From positions 36,216,663 through 36,280,662 of the forward strand of contig CM076943.1 of NCBI GenBank assembly GCA_039566865.1: 64,000 nucleotides of DNA, given 5' to 3'. The notes below the pieces were generated by a model. It saw nothing but the letters and a program-made list of their open reading frames with translations. It did not search any database and was not told where the DNA came from. Source of the DNA: Aurelia coerulea (lineage: Eukaryota > Cnidaria > Scyphozoa > Semaeostomeae > Ulmaridae). The translations under genes were made by a program, and so were the position numbers. This document shows, piece by piece, positions 45,601-60,400 of the stretch (position 1 is its first letter; each line of letters begins with the position of its first letter).

Positions 45601-48600
45601 TGTTTATATTTTGTTTTCTTTGAGAAAATAAACATTTAATTAATGGATGTTTGTTGATGCAGTAAAGCTAAAATAAGACTTAATGTCTATAGTAATGTTT
45701 CCAAGAATGGTTGCTGCAGCACTAATATAGTGCTATAAAAGAAGTAGCTGGCAGAAATAAAGTTTTAAAGAAAGATGAGCTCAAAACTCTTTATAATACG
45801 AATTTTAGCTAATAAAGTGCGTTAACCCACACTTTTTGTGTTTATATTTTGTTTTCTTTGAGAAAATAAACATTTAATTAATGGATGTTTGTTTATGCAG
45901 TAAAGCTAATCGATGTTTGTTGATGCAGTAAAGCTAAAATAAGACTTAATGTCTATAGTAATGTTTCCAAGAATTGTTGCTGCAGCACTAATATAGTGCT
46001 ATAAAAGAAGTAGCTGGCAGAAATAAAGTTTTAAAGAAAGATAAGCTCATATCTCTTTATAATACGAATTTTAGCTAATAAAGTGCGTTAATCCACACTT
46101 TTTTGTGTTTATATTTTGTTTTCTTTGAAAAAGTAAACATTTAAATAACCGATGTTTGTTGATGCAGTAAAGCTGAATAAAGAAAGAAACTAAGGAAAGA
46201 ACTAATGTCTATAGTAATGTTTCCAAGAATGGTTGTTGCTGCACTAATATAGTGCTATAAAAGAAGTAGCTAGCAGAACTAAAGTTTTAAAGAAAGATCA
46301 GCTCAAAACTCTTTATGATACGAAATTTAGCTAATAAAGTGCGTTAATCCAAACTTTTTGTGGTTATATTTTGTTTCCTTTAAGAAAATAAACATTTAAT
46401 TAATCGATGTTTGTTGATGCAGTAAAGCTAAAATAAGACCTAATGTCTATAGTAATGTTTCCAAGAATGGTTCCTGCAGCACTAATATAGTGCTATAAAA
46501 GAAGTAGCTGAAAGAACTAAAGTTTTAAAGAAAGATGAGCTCAAATCTCTTTATAATACGAATTTTAGCTAATAAAGTGCGTTAATCCACACTTTTTGTG
46601 GTTATATTTTGTTTCCTTTAAGAAAATAAACATTTAATTAATCGATGTTTGTTGATGCAGTAAAGCTAAAATAAGACCTAATGTCTATAGTAATGTTTCC
46701 AAGAATGGTTCCTGCAGCACTAATATAGTGCTATAAAAGAAGTAGCTGAAAGAACTAAAGTTTTAAAGAAAGATGAGCTCAAATCTCTTTATAATACGAA
46801 TTTTAGCTAATAAAGTGCGTTAATCCACACTTTTTTTTGTTTATATTTTGTTTTCTTTGAAAAAGTAAACATTTAAATAACCGATGTTTGTTGATGCAGT
46901 AAAACTAAAGTTAGACTGAAGCAAGAACTAATGTCTATAGCAATGTTTCCAAGAATGGTTGCTGCAGCACTAATATAGTGCTATAAAAGAAGTAGCTGTT
47001 AGAACTAAAATTTTAAACAAAGATGAGCTCAAAACTCTTTATGATACGAATTTTAGCTAATAAAATGCGTTAATCCAAACTTTTTGTGTTTATATTTTGT
47101 TTTCTTTGAGAAAGTAAACAGATAATTAATCGATATTTGTTGATGCAGTAAAGCTAACATTAGACTAAAGAAAATACTAATGTCTATAAGAGTGTTTCGA
47201 AGAATGGTTGTTCTAGCACTAATATAGTGCTATAAAAGAAGTAGCTGGCAGAACTAAAATTTCAAAGAAAGATGAGCTAAAAACTCTTTATAATACGAAT
47301 TTTAGCTAATAAAATGCGTTAATCCACACTTTTTTGTGTTTATATTTTGTTTTCTTTCAAAAAATTAACATTTAATTAACCGTTGTTTGTTGATGCAGTA
47401 AAGCTAAAATTAGACTAAAGAAAGTACTAATGTCTATAGTAATGTTTCCAAGAATGGTTGTTGCAGCAATAATATAGTGCTATAAAAGAAATAGCTGGCA
47501 GAACTAAAATTTCAAAGAAAGATGAGCTCAAAACCCTTTATAATACGAATTTTAGCTAATAAAGTGCGTTAACCCACACTTTTTGTGTTTATATTTTGTT
47601 TTCTTTGAGAAAATAAACATATAATTAATCGATGTTTGTTGATGCAGTAAAGCTAATCGATGTTTTTTGATGCAGTAAAGCTAAAATAAGACCTAATGTC
47701 TATAGTAATGTTTCCAAGAATGGTTGCTGTAGCACTAATATAGTGCTTAAAAAAGAGGTAGCTGGCAGAACTAAAATTTCAAAGAAAGATGAGCTCAAAA
47801 CTCTTTATAATACGAATTTTAGCTAATAAAGTGCGTTAACCCACACTTTTTGTGTTTATATTTTGTTTTCTTTGAGAAAATAAACATATAATTAATCGAT
47901 GTCTGTTGATGCAGTAAAGGTGAAATAAGACTTAATGTCTATAGTAATGTTTCCAAGAATGGTTGCTGCTGCACTAATATAGTGCTATAAAATAAGTAGC
48001 TAGCAGAACTAAAGTTTTAAAGAAATGTGAACTCAAACCTCTTTAAAATACGAAATTTAGCTAATGAAGTGCGGTAATCCACGCTTTAAGTGTTTATATT
48101 TTGTTTTCTTTGAGAAAATAAACATTTAATTAATGGATGTTTGTTGATGCAGTAAAGCTGAAATAAGACCTAATGTCTATAGTAATGCTTCCAAGAATGG
48201 TTCCTGCAGCACTAGTATAGTGCTATAAAAGAAGTAGCTAGCAGAACTAAAGATTTAAAGAAAGATGAGCTCAAATCTCTTTATAATACGAATTTTAGCT
48301 AATAAAGTGCATTAATCCGCACTTTTTGTTTTTATATTTTGTTTTCTTCGAGAAAATAAACATTTAATTAACCTATGTTTGTTGATGCATTAAAGCTGAA
48401 ATTAGACTAAAGAAAGAACTAATCTGGATTGTAATGTTTCCAAGAATAGTTATTGTATCACTAATATAGTGCAATAAAAGAATAAGTTGGCAGTACTAAA
48501 GTTTTAAAGAAAGATGAGCTCAAAACTCTTTATAATACGAATTTTAGCTAATAAAGTGCGTTAATCCGCACTTTTTATTTTTATATTTTGTTTTCTTTGA

Positions 48601-50892
48601 GAAAATAAACATTTAATTAACCTATGTTTGTTGATGCAGTAAAGCTGAAAATAAGACTTAATATCTATAGTAATGTTTCCAAGAATGGTTGCTGCTGCAT
48701 TAATATAGTGCTATAAAAGAAGTAGCTAGCAGAACTAAAGTTTTAAAGAAAGATCAGCTCAAAACCCTTTATGATACGAATTTTAGCTAATAAAATGCGT
48801 TAATCCAAACTTTTTGTGTTTATATTTTGTTTTCTTTGAGAAAATAAACAGATAATTAATCGATATTTGTTGATGCAGTAAAGCTAACATTAGACTAAAG
48901 AAAATACTAATGTCTATAGTAGTGTTTCGAAGAATGGTTGTTCTAGCACTAATATAGTGCTATAAAAGAAGTAGCTGGCAGAACTAAAATTTCAAAGAAA
49001 GATGAGCTAAAAACTCTTTATGATACGAATTTTAGCTAATAAAATGCGTTAATCCACACTTTTTTGTGTTTATATTTGTTTTCTTTCAAAAAATTAACAT
49101 TTAATTAACCGTTGTTTGTTGATGCAGTAAAGCTAAAATTAGACTAAAGAAAGTACTAATGTCTATAGTAATGTTTCCAAGAATGGTTGTTGCAGCAATA
49201 ATATAGTGCTATAAAAGAAATAGCTGGCAGAACTAAAATTTCAAAGAAAGATGAGCTCAAAACCCTTTATAATACGAATTTTAGCTAATAAAGTGCGTTA
49301 ACCCACACTTTTTGTGTTTATATTTTGTTTTCTTTGAGAAAATAAACATATAATTAATCGATGTTTGTTGATGCAGTAAAGCTAATCGATGTTTTTTGAT
49401 GCAGTAAAGCTAAAATAAGACCTAATGTCTATAGTAATGTTTCCAAGAATGGTTGCTGTAGCACTAATATAGTGCTTAAAAAAGAGGTAGCTGTCAGAAT
49501 TAAAATTTCAAAGAAAGATGAGCTCAAAACTCTTTATAATACGAATTTTAGCTAATAAAGTGCGTTAACCCACACTTTTTGTGTTTATATTTTGTTTTCT
49601 TTGAGAAAATAAACATATAATTAATCGATGTCTGTTGATGCAGTAAAGGTGAAATAAGACTTAATGTCTATAGTAATGTTTCCAAGAATGGTTTCTGCTG
49701 CACTAATATAGTGCTATAAAAGAAGTAGCTAGCAGAAGTAAAGTTTTAAAGAAATGTGAACTCAAACCTCTTTAAAATACGAAATTTAGCTAATGAAGTG
49801 CGGTAATCCACGCTTTAAGTGTTTATATTTTGTTTTCTTTGAGAAAATAAACATTTAATTAATGGATGTTTGTTGATGCAGTAAAGCTGAAATAAGACCT
49901 AATGTCTATAGTAATGCTTCCAAGAATGGTTCCTGCAGCACTAGTATAGTGCTATAAAAGAAGTAGCTAGCAGAACTAAAGATTTAAATAAAGATGAGCT
50001 CAAATCTCTTTATAATACGAATTTTAGCTAATAAAGTGCATTCATCCGCACTTTTTGTTTTTATATTTTATTTTCTTCGAGAAAATAAACATTTAATTAA
50101 CCTATGTTTGTTGATGCAGTAAAGCTGAAATTAGACTAAAGAAAGAACTAATGTCTATAGCAATGTTTCCAAGAATGGTTGCTGCAGCACTAATATAGTG
50201 CTATAAAAGAAGTAGCTAGCAGAACTAAAGATTTAAAGAAAGATGAGCTCAAATCTCTTTATAATACGAATTTTAGCTAATAAAGTGCATTAATCCGCAC
50301 TTTTTGTTTTTATATTTTATTTTCTTCGAGAAAATAAACATTTAATTAACCTATGTTTGTTGATGCAGTAAAGCTGAAATTAGACTAAAGAAAGAATTAA
50401 TGTCGATTGTAATGTTTCCAAGAATAGTTATTGTATCACTAATATAGTGCAATAAAAGAATAAGTTGGCAGTACTAAAGTTTTAAAGAAAGATGAGCTCA
50501 AAACTCTTTATAATACGAATTTTAGCTAATAAAGTGCGTTAATCCGCACTTTTTATTTTTATATTTTGTTTTCTTTGAGAAAGTAAACATTTAATTGACC
50601 TATGCTTGTTGATGCAGTAAAGCTGAAAATAAGACTTAATGTCTATAGTAATGTTTCCAAGAATGGTTGCTGCAGCACTAATATAGTGCCATAAAAAAAG
50701 TAGCTGGCAGAACTAAAGTTTTAAAGAAATATGAGCTCAAAACTCTTCATAATACGAATTTTAGCTAATAAAATGCGTTAATCCACACTTTTTTGTGTTT
50801 ATATTTTGTTTTCTTTCAAAAAATAAACATTTAATTAACCGAAGTTTGTTGATGCAGTAAAGCTAAAATTAGACTAAAGAAAGTACTAATGT

Positions 50893-50972
50893 CTATATTA
50901 TATTTATTAATTTATTAATTTATGTTTCTATTATTAATTTAAATAATTAATTTATGTAATATTATATGATAT
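50893..50972 (+). repeat. 80-bp AT-rich insert (copy 14)
   Basis: A subfamily with TTATGTTTCTATTATT and ATTATATGATATG, different from the left-hand copies. The deletion junction is present (GTTGCTTTAAACATTTAATAAATCGATG). Confidence 0.9.
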
Positions 50973-52761
50973 GTACTAATTTTTCCAAGAATAGTTGCTT
51001 TAAACATTTAATAAATCGATGTTTCTTGATGCAGTAAAGCTAAAATAAGACATAAGGTCTATAGAAATGTTTCCAAGAATGGTTGCTGTAGCACTAATAT
51101 AGTGCTATAAAAGAATTAGCTGTCAGAACTAAAGTTTTAAAGAAAGATGAGCTCAAAACTCTTCTTAATACGAATTTTTGCTAATAAAGTGCGTTAATCC
51201 ACACTTTTTTGTGTTTATATTATGTTTTCTATGGGAAAATAAACATTTAATTAACCGATGTTTGTTGATGCAGTAAAGCTAAAATTAGACTAAAGAAAGT
51301 ACTAATGTCTATAGTAATGTTTCCAAGAATGGTTGTTGTAGCAATAATATAGTGCTATAAAAGAAGTAGCTGGCAGAACTAAAATTTCAAAGAAATATGA
51401 GCTCAAAACTCTTCATAATACAAATTTTAGCTAATAAAGTGCGTTAATCCACTCTTTTTGTGTTTATATTTTGTTTTCTTTCAAAAAATAAACATTTAAT
51501 TAACCGAAGTTTGTTGATGCAGTAAAGCTAAAATTAGACCTAATGTCTATAGTAATGTTTCCAAGAATGGTTGCTGTAGCACTAATATAGTGCTTAAAAA
51601 AGAGGTAGCTGTCAGAATTAAAATTTCAAAGAAAGATGAGCTCAAAACTCTTTATAATACGAATTTTAGCTAATAAAGTGCGTTAACCCACACTTTTTGT
51701 GTTTATATTTTGTTTTCTTTGAGAAAATAAACATATAATTAATCGATGTCTGTTGATGCAGTAAAGGTGAAATAAGACTTAATGTCTATAGTAATGTTTC
51801 CAAGAATGGTTGCTGCTGCACTAATATAGTGCTATAAAAGAAGTAGCTAGCAGAACTAAAGATTTAAAGAAAGATGAGCTCAAATCTCTTTATAATACGA
51901 ATTTTAGCTAATGAAGTGCGGTAATCCACGCTTTAAGTGTTTATATTTTGTTTTCTTTGAGAAAATAAACATTTAATTAATGGATGTTTGTTGATGCAGT
52001 AAAGCTGAAATAAGACCTAATGTCTATAGTAATGCTTCCAAGAATGGTTCCTGCAGCACTAGTATAGTGCTATAAAAGAAGTAGCTAGCAGAACTAAAGA
52101 TTTAAAGAAAGATGAGCTCAAATCTCTTTATAATACGAATTTTAGCTAATAAAGTGCATTAATCCGCACTTTTTGTTTTTATATTTTATTTTCTTCGAGA
52201 AAATAAACATTTAATTAACCTATGTTTGTTGATGCAGTAAAGCTGAAATTAGACTAAAGAAAGAACTAATGTCGATTGTAATGTTTCCAAGAATAGTTAT
52301 TGTATCACTAATATAGTGCAATAAAAGAATAAGTTGGCAGTACTAAAGTTTTAAAGAAAGATGAGCTCAAAACTCTTTATAATACGAATTTTAGCTAATA
52401 AAGTGCGTTAATCCGCACTTTTTATTTTTATATTTTGTTTTCTTTGAGAAAGTAAACATTTAATTGACCTATGCTTGTTGATGCAGTAAAGCTGAAAATA
52501 AGACTTAATGTCTATAGTAATGTTTCCAAGAATGGTTGCTGCAGCACTAATATAGTGCCATAAAAAAAGTAGCTGGCAGAACTAAAGTTTTAAAGGAAGA
52601 TAAGCTCGAAACTCTTTATAATACGAATTTTAGCTAATAAAATGCGTTAATCCACACTTTTTTGTGTTTATATTTTGTTTTCTTTCAAAAAATAAACATT
52701 TAATTAACCGAAGTTTGTTGATGCAGTAAAGCTAAAATTAGACTAAAGAAAGTACTAATGT

Positions 52762-52841
52762 CTTTATTATATTTATTAATTTATTAATTTATGTTTCTAT
52801 TATTAATTTAAATAATTAATTTATGTAATATTATATGATAT
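52762..52841 (+). repeat. 80-bp AT-rich insert (copy 15)
   Basis: Same subfamily as the insert 1,869 bp upstream, with one private change (CTTTATTATA for CTATATTATA). The deletion junction is present. Confidence 0.9.
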
Positions 52842-53904
52842 GTACTAATTTTTCCAAGAATAGTTGCTTTAAACATTTAATAAATCGATGTTTCTTGATG
52901 CAGTAAAGCTAAAATAAGACATAAGGTCTATAGAAATGTTTCCAAGAATGGTTGCTGTAGCACTAATACAGTGCTATAAAAGAATTAGCTGTCAGAACTA
53001 AAGTTTTAAAGAAAGATGAGCTCAAAACTCTTCTTAATACGAATTTTTGCTAATAAAGTGCGTTAATCCACACTTTTTTGTGTTTATATTATGTTTTCTT
53101 TGAGAAAATAAACATTTATTTAACCGATGTTTGTTGATGCAGTAAAGCTAAAATTAGACTAAAGAAAGTACTAATGTCTATAGTAATGTTTCCAAGAATG
53201 GTTGTTGTAGCAATAATATAGTGCTATAAAAGAAGTAGCTGGCAGAACTAAAATTTCAAAGAAATATGAGCTCAAAACTCTTCATAATACAAATTTTAGC
53301 TAATAAAGTGCGTTAATCCACTCTTTTTGTGTTTATATTTTGTTTTCTTTCAAAAAATAAACATTTATTTAACCGAAGTTTGTTGATGCAGTAAAGCTAA
53401 AATTAGACCTAATGTCTATAGTAATGTTTCCAAGAATGGTTGCTGTAGCACTAATATAGTGCTTAAAAAAGAGGTAGCTGTCAGAATTAAAATTTCAAAG
53501 AAAGATGAGCTCAAAACTCTTTATAATACGAATTTTAGCTAATAAAGTGCGTTAACCCACACTTTTTGTGTTTATATTTTGTTTTCTTTGAGAAAATAAA
53601 CATATAATTAATCGATGTCTGTTGATGCAGTAAAGGTGAAATAAGACTTAATGTCTATAGTAATGTTTCCAAGAATGGTTGCTGCTGCACTAATATAATG
53701 CTATAAAATAAGTAGCTAGCAGAACTAAAGTTTTAAAGAAAGATGAGCTCAAAACTCTTCATAATACGAATTTTAGCTAATAAAATGCGTTAATCCACAC
53801 TTTTTTGTGTTTATATTTTGTTTTCTTTCAAAAAATAAACATTTAATTAACCGAAGTTTGTTGATGCAGTAAAGCTAAAATTAGACTAAAGAAAGTACTA
53901 ATGT

Positions 53905-53984
53905 CTATATTATATTTATTAATTTATTAATTTATGTTTCTATTATTAATTTAAATAATTAATTTATGTAATATTATATGATAT
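53905..53984 (+). repeat. 80-bp AT-rich insert (copy 16)
   Basis: Same right-hand subfamily, 1,143 bp after the previous copy. The deletion junction is present. Confidence 0.9.
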
Positions 53985-54403
53985 GTACTAATTTTTCCAA
54001 GAATAGTTGCTTTAAACATTTAATAAATCGATGTTTCTTGATGCAGTAAAGCTAAAATAAGACATAAGGTCTATAGAAATGTTTCCAAGAATGGTTGCTG
54101 TAGCACTAATATAGTGCTATAAAAGAATTAGTTGTCAGAACTAAAGTTTTAAAGAAAGATGAGCTCAAAACTCTTTATAATACGAATTTTAGCTAATAAA
54201 GTGCGTTAATCCACTCTTTTTGTGTTTATATTATGTTTTCTTTGAGAAAATCAACATTTAATTAACCGATGTTTGTTGATGCAGTAAAGCTGAATAAATA
54301 AAGAAACTAAGGAAAGAACTAATGTCTATAGTAATGTTTCCAAGAATGGTTGCTGCTGCACTAATATAGTGCTATAAAAGAAGTAGCTAGCAGAACTAAA
54401 GTT

Positions 54404-54407
54404 TTAA
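54404..54407 (+). other. Empty TTAA site paralogous to the piggyBac-like MITE insertion
   Basis: The surrounding monomers share the rare CTGAATAAATAAAG (27398 and 54290) upstream and GTTTAAATTAGACG downstream with the flanks of insertion 2, but here AGTT-TTAA-AGAAAG is uninterrupted. Confidence 0.85.
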
Positions 54408-57400
54408 AGAAAGATCAGCTCAAAACTCTTTATGATACGAATTTTAGCTAATAAAGTGCGTTAATCCAAACTTTTTGTGTTTATATTTTGTTTTCTTTCA
54501 AAAAATAAACATTTAATTAACCGAAGTTTGTTGATGCAGTAAAGTTTAAATTAGACGAAAGAAAGTACTAATGTCTATAATAATGTTTCCAAGAATGGTT
54601 CCTGCAGCACTAATATAGTGCTATAAAAGAAGTAGCTGACAGAACTAAAGTTTTAAAGAAAGATGAGCTCAAAACTCTTTATAATACGAATTCTAGCTAA
54701 TAAAGTGCGTTAATCCTCACTTTTTGTGTTTATATTTTGTTTTCTTTGAGAAAATAAATATGTAAAAAATCGATGTTTGTTGATGCAGTAAAGCTAAAAT
54801 AGAACCTAATGTCTATAGTAATGTTCCCAAGAATGGTTGCTGCAGCACTAATATAGTGCTATAAAAGAAGTAGCTAGCATAACTAAAGTTTTAAAGAAAG
54901 ATCAGCTCAAAACTCTTTATGATACGAATTTTCGCTAATAAAGTGCGTTAATCCTCCCCTTTTCTGTTTATATTTTGTTTTCTTTGAGAAAATAAACATT
55001 TAATTAATGGATGTTTGTTTATGCAGTAAAGCTAATCGATGTTTGTTGATGCAGTAAAGCTAAAATAAGACTTAATGTCTATAGTAATGTTTCCAAGAAT
55101 GGTCGCTGCAGCACTAATATAGTGCTATAAAAGAAGTAGCTGGCAGAAATAAAGTTTTAAAGAAAGATGAGCTCAAATCTCTTTATAATACGAATTTTAG
55201 CTAATAAAGTGCGTTAATCCACACTTTTTGTGTATATATTTTGTTTTCTTTGAGAAAATAAACATTTAATTAACCGATGTTTGTTGATGCAGTAAAGCTG
55301 AATAAAGAAAGAAACTAAGGAAAGAACTAATGTCTATAGTAATGTTTCCAAGAATGGTTGCTGCTGCATTAATATAGTGCTATAAAAGAAGTAGCTAGCA
55401 GAACTAAAGTTTTAAAGAAAGATCAGCTCAAAACTCTTTATGATACGAATTTTAGCTAATAAAGTGCGTTAATCCAAACTTTTTGTGTTTATATTTTGTT
55501 TTCTTTGAGAAAATAAACAGATAATTAATCGATATTTGTTGATAGAGTAAAGCTAACATTAGACTAAAGAAAATACTAATGTCTATAGTAGTGTTTCGAA
55601 GAATGGTTGTTCTAGCACTAATAAAGTGCTATAAAAGTAGTAGCTGGAAGAACTAAAATTTCAAAGAAAGATGAGCTAAAAACTCTTTATAATACGAATT
55701 TTAGCTAATAAAATGCGTTAATCCACACTTTTGTGTGTTTATATTTTGTTTTCTTTCAAAAAATTAACATTTAATTAACCGATGTTTGTTGATGCAGTAA
55801 AGCTAAAATTAGACTAAAGAAAGTACGAATGTCTATAGTAATGTTTCCAAGAATGGTTGTTGTAGCAATAATATAGTGCTATAAAAGAAATAGCTGGCAG
55901 AACTAAAATTTCCAAGAAAGATGAGCTCAAAACCCTTTATAATACGAATTTTAGCTAATAAAGTGCGTTAACCTACACTTTTTGTATTTATATTTTGTTT
56001 TCTTTGAGAAAATAAACATATAATTAATCGATGTTTGTTTATGCAGTAAAGCTAATCGATGTTTTTTGATGCAGTAAAGCTAAAATAAGACCTAATGTCT
56101 ATAGTAATGTTTCCAAGAATGGTTGCTGTAGCACTAATATAGTGCTTAAAAAAGAGGTAGCTGGCAGAACTAAAATTTCAAAGAAAGATGAGCTCAAAAC
56201 TCTTTATAATACGAATTTTAGCTAATAAAGTGCGTTAACTAACACTTTTTGTGTTTATATTTTGTTTTCTTTGAGAAAATAAACATTTAATTAATGGATG
56301 TTTGTTTATGCAGTAAAGCTAATCGATGTTTGTTGATGCAGTAAAGCTTAAATAAGACTTAATGTCTATAGTAATGTTTCCAAGAATTGTTGCTGCAGCA
56401 CTAATATAGTGCTATAAAAGAAGTAGCTGGCAGAAATAAAGTTTTAAAGAAAGATAAGCTCAAATCTCTTTATAATACGAATTTTAGCTAATAAAGTGCG
56501 TTAATCCACACTTTTTTGTGTTTATATTTTGTTTTCTTTGAAAAAGTAAACATTTAAATAACCGATGTTTGTTGATGCAGTAAAGCTGAATAAAGAAAGA
56601 AACTAAGGAAAGAACTAATGTCTATAGTAATGTTTCCAAGAATGGTTGTTGCTGCACTAATATAGTGCTATAAAAGAAGTAGCTAGCAGAACTAAAGTTT
56701 TAAAGAAAGATCAGCTCAAAACTCTTTATGATACGAAATTTAGCTAATAAAGTTCGTTAATCCAAACTTTTTGTGGTTATATTTTGTTTCCTTTAAGAAA
56801 ATAAACATTTAATTAATCGATGTTTGTTGATGCAGTAAAGCTAAAATAAGACCTAATGTCTATAGTAATGTTTCCAAGAATGGTTCCTGCAGCACTAATA
56901 TAGTGCTATAAAAGAAGTAGCTGAAAGAACTAAAGAAAGATGAGCTCAAATCTCTTTATAATACGAATTTTAGCTAATAAAGTGCGTTAATCTACACTTT
57001 CTTGTGTTTATATTTTGTTTTCTTTGAAAAAGTAAACATTTAAATAACCGATGTTTGTTGATGCAGTAAAGCTAACGTTAGACCGAAGCAAGAACTAATG
57101 TCTATAGCAATGTTTCCAAGAATGGTTGCTGCAGCACTAATATAGTGCTATAAAAGAAGTAGCTGTTAGAACTAAAGTTTTAAAGGAAGATGAGCTCAAA
57201 ACTCTTTCTAATACGAATTCTAGCTAATAAAGTGCGTTAATCCTCACTTTTTGTGTTTATATTTTGTTTTCTTTGAGAAAATAAATATATAAAAAATCGA
57301 TGTTTGTTGATGCAGTAAAGCTAAAATAGAACCTAATGTCTATAGTAATGTTCCCAAGAATGGTTGCTGCAGCACTAATATAGTGCTATAAAAGAAGTAG

Positions 57401-60400
57401 CTAGCATAACTAAAGTTTAAAAGAAAGATCAGCTCAAAACTCTTTATGATACGAATTTTCGCTAATAAAGTGCGTTAATCCTCCCCTTTTGTGTTTATAT
57501 TTTGTTTTCTTTGAGAAAATAAACATTTAATTAATGGATGTTTGTTTATGCAGTAAAGCTAATCGATGTTTGCTGATGCAGTAAAGCTAAAATAATACTT
57601 AATGTCTATAGTAATGTTTCCAAGAATGGTTGCTGCAGCACTAATATAGTGCTATAAAAGAAGTAGCTGGCAGAAATAAAGTTTTAAAGAAAGATGAGCT
57701 CAAATCTCTTTATAATACGAATTTTAGCTAATAAAGTGCGTTAATCCACACTTTTTTGTGTTTATATTTTGTTTTCTTTGAAAAAGTAAACATTTAAATA
57801 ATCGATGTTTGTTGATGAAGTAAACCTGAATAAAGAAAGAAACTAAAGAAAAAACTAATGTCTATAGTAATGTTTCCAAGAATGGTTGCTACAGCACTAA
57901 TATTGTGCTATAAAAGAAGTAGCTGGCAGAACTAAAGTTTTAATGAAAGATGAGCTCAAAACTCTTTATAATGCGAATTCTAGCTAATAAAGTGCGTTTA
58001 TCCACACTTTTTGTGTTTATATTTTGCTTTCTTTGAGAAAATAAACATTTAATTAACCGATGTTTGTTGATGCAGTAAAGCTGAATAAAGAAAGAAACTA
58101 AGGAAAGAACTAATGTCTATAGTAATGTTTCCAAGAATGGTTGCTGCTGCATTAATATAGTGCTATAAAAGAAGTAGCTAGCAGAACTAAAGTTTTAAAG
58201 AAAGATCAGCTCAAAACTCTTTATGATACGAATTTTAGCTAATAAAGTGCGTTAATCCACACTTTTTTGTGTTTATATTTTGTTTTCTTTGAAAAATTAA
58301 ACATTTAAATAACCGATGTTTGTTGATGCAGTAAAGCTAACGTTAGACTGAAGCAAGAACTAATGTCTATAGCAATGTTTCCAAGAATGGTTGCTGCAGC
58401 ACTAATATAGTGCTATAAAAGAAGTAGCTGTTAGAACTACAGTTTTAAAGGAAGATGAGCTCAAAACTCTTTATAATACGAATTCTAGCTAATAAAGTGC
58501 GTTAATCCTCACTTTTTGTGTTTATATTTTGTTTTCTTTGAGAAAATAAATATATAAAAAATCGATGTTTGTTGATGCAGTAAAGCTAAAATAGAACCTA
58601 ATGTCTATAGTAATGTTCCCAAGAATGGTTGCTGCAGCACTAATATAGTGCTATAAAAGAAGTAGCTAGCATAACTAAAGTTTAAAAGAAAGATCAGCTC
58701 AAAACTCTTTATGATACGAATTTTCGCTAATAAAGTGCGTTAATCCTCCCCTTTTGTGTTTATATTTTGTTTTCTTTGAGAAAATAAACATTTAATTAAT
58801 GGATGTTTGTTTATGCAGTAAAGCTAATCGATGTTTGTTGATGCAGTAAAGCTAAAATAAGACTTAATGTCTATAGTAATGTTTCCAAGAATGGTTGCTG
58901 CAGCACTAATATAGTGCTATAAAAGAAGTAGCAGGCAGAAATAAAGTTTTAAAGAAAGATGAGCTCAAATCTCTTTATAATACGAATTTTAGCTAATAAA
59001 GTGCGTTAATCCACACTTTTTTGTGTTTATATTTTGTTTTCTTTGAAAAAGTAAACATTTAAATAATCGATGTTTGTTGATGCAGTAAACCTGAATAAAG
59101 AAAGAAACTAAAGAAAAACTAATGTCTATAGTAATGTTTCCAAGAATGGTTGCTACAGCACTAATATTGTGCTATAAAAGAAGTAGCTGGCAGAACTAAA
59201 GTTTTAATGAAAGATGAGCTCAAAACTCTTTATAATGCGAATTCTAGCTAATAAAGTGCGTTTATCCACACTTTTTGTGTTTATATTTTGTTTTCTTTGA
59301 GAAAATAAACATTTAATTAACCGATGTTTGTTGATGCAGTAAAGCTGAATAAAGAAAGAAACTAAGGAAAGAACTAATGTCTATAGTAATGTTTCCAAGA
59401 ATGGTTGCTGCTGCATTAATATAGTGCTATAAAAGAAGTAGCTAGCAGAACTAAAGTTTTAAAGAAAGATCAGCTCAAAACTCTTTATGATACGAATTTT
59501 AGCTAATAAAATGCGTTAATCCACACTTTTTTGTGTTTATATTTTGTTTTCTTTCAAAAAATTAACATTTAATTAACCGATGTTTGTTGATGCAGTAAAG
59601 CTAAAATTAGACTAAAAAAAAGTACTAATGTCTATAGTAATGTTTCCAAGAATGGTTGTTGTAGCAATAATATAGTGCTATAAAAGAAATAGCTGGCAGA
59701 ACTAAAATTTCAAAGAAAGATGAGCTCAAAACCCTTTATAATACGAATTTTAGCTAATAAAGTGCTTTAATCCACATTTTTTTGTGTTTATATTTTGTTT
59801 TCTTTGAGAAAATAAACATTAATTAACCGATGTTTGTTGATGCAGTAAAGCTAGAATTAGAATAAAGAAAGTACTAATGTCTATAGTTATGTTTCCAAGA
59901 ATGGTTGCTGCAGCACTAATATAGTGCTATGAAAGATGTAGCCTGTAGAACTAAAGTTTCAAAGAAAGATGAGCTCAAAACTCTTTATGATACGAATTTT
60001 GGCTAATGAAGTGCGTTAATCCACACTATTTGTTTTTATATTTTGTTTTCTTTGAAAAATTAAACATTTAAATAACCGATGTTTGTTGATGCAGTAAAGC
60101 TAAAATTTGACTGAAGAAAGTACTAATGTCTATCGCAATGTTTCCAAGAATGGTTGCTGCAGCACTAATATAGTGCTATAAAGAAGTAGCTGGCAGAACT
60201 AAAGTTTTAAAGAAGATGAGCTCAAATCTCTTTATAATACAAATTTTAGCTAATAAAGTGCGTTAATCCGCACTGTTTGTGGTTATATTTTGTTTCCTTT
60301 GAGAAAATAAACATTTAATTCATCGATGTTTGTTGATGCAGTAAAAATGAAATTAGACTAAAGAAAATACTAATGTCTATACTAATGTTTCCAAGAATGG

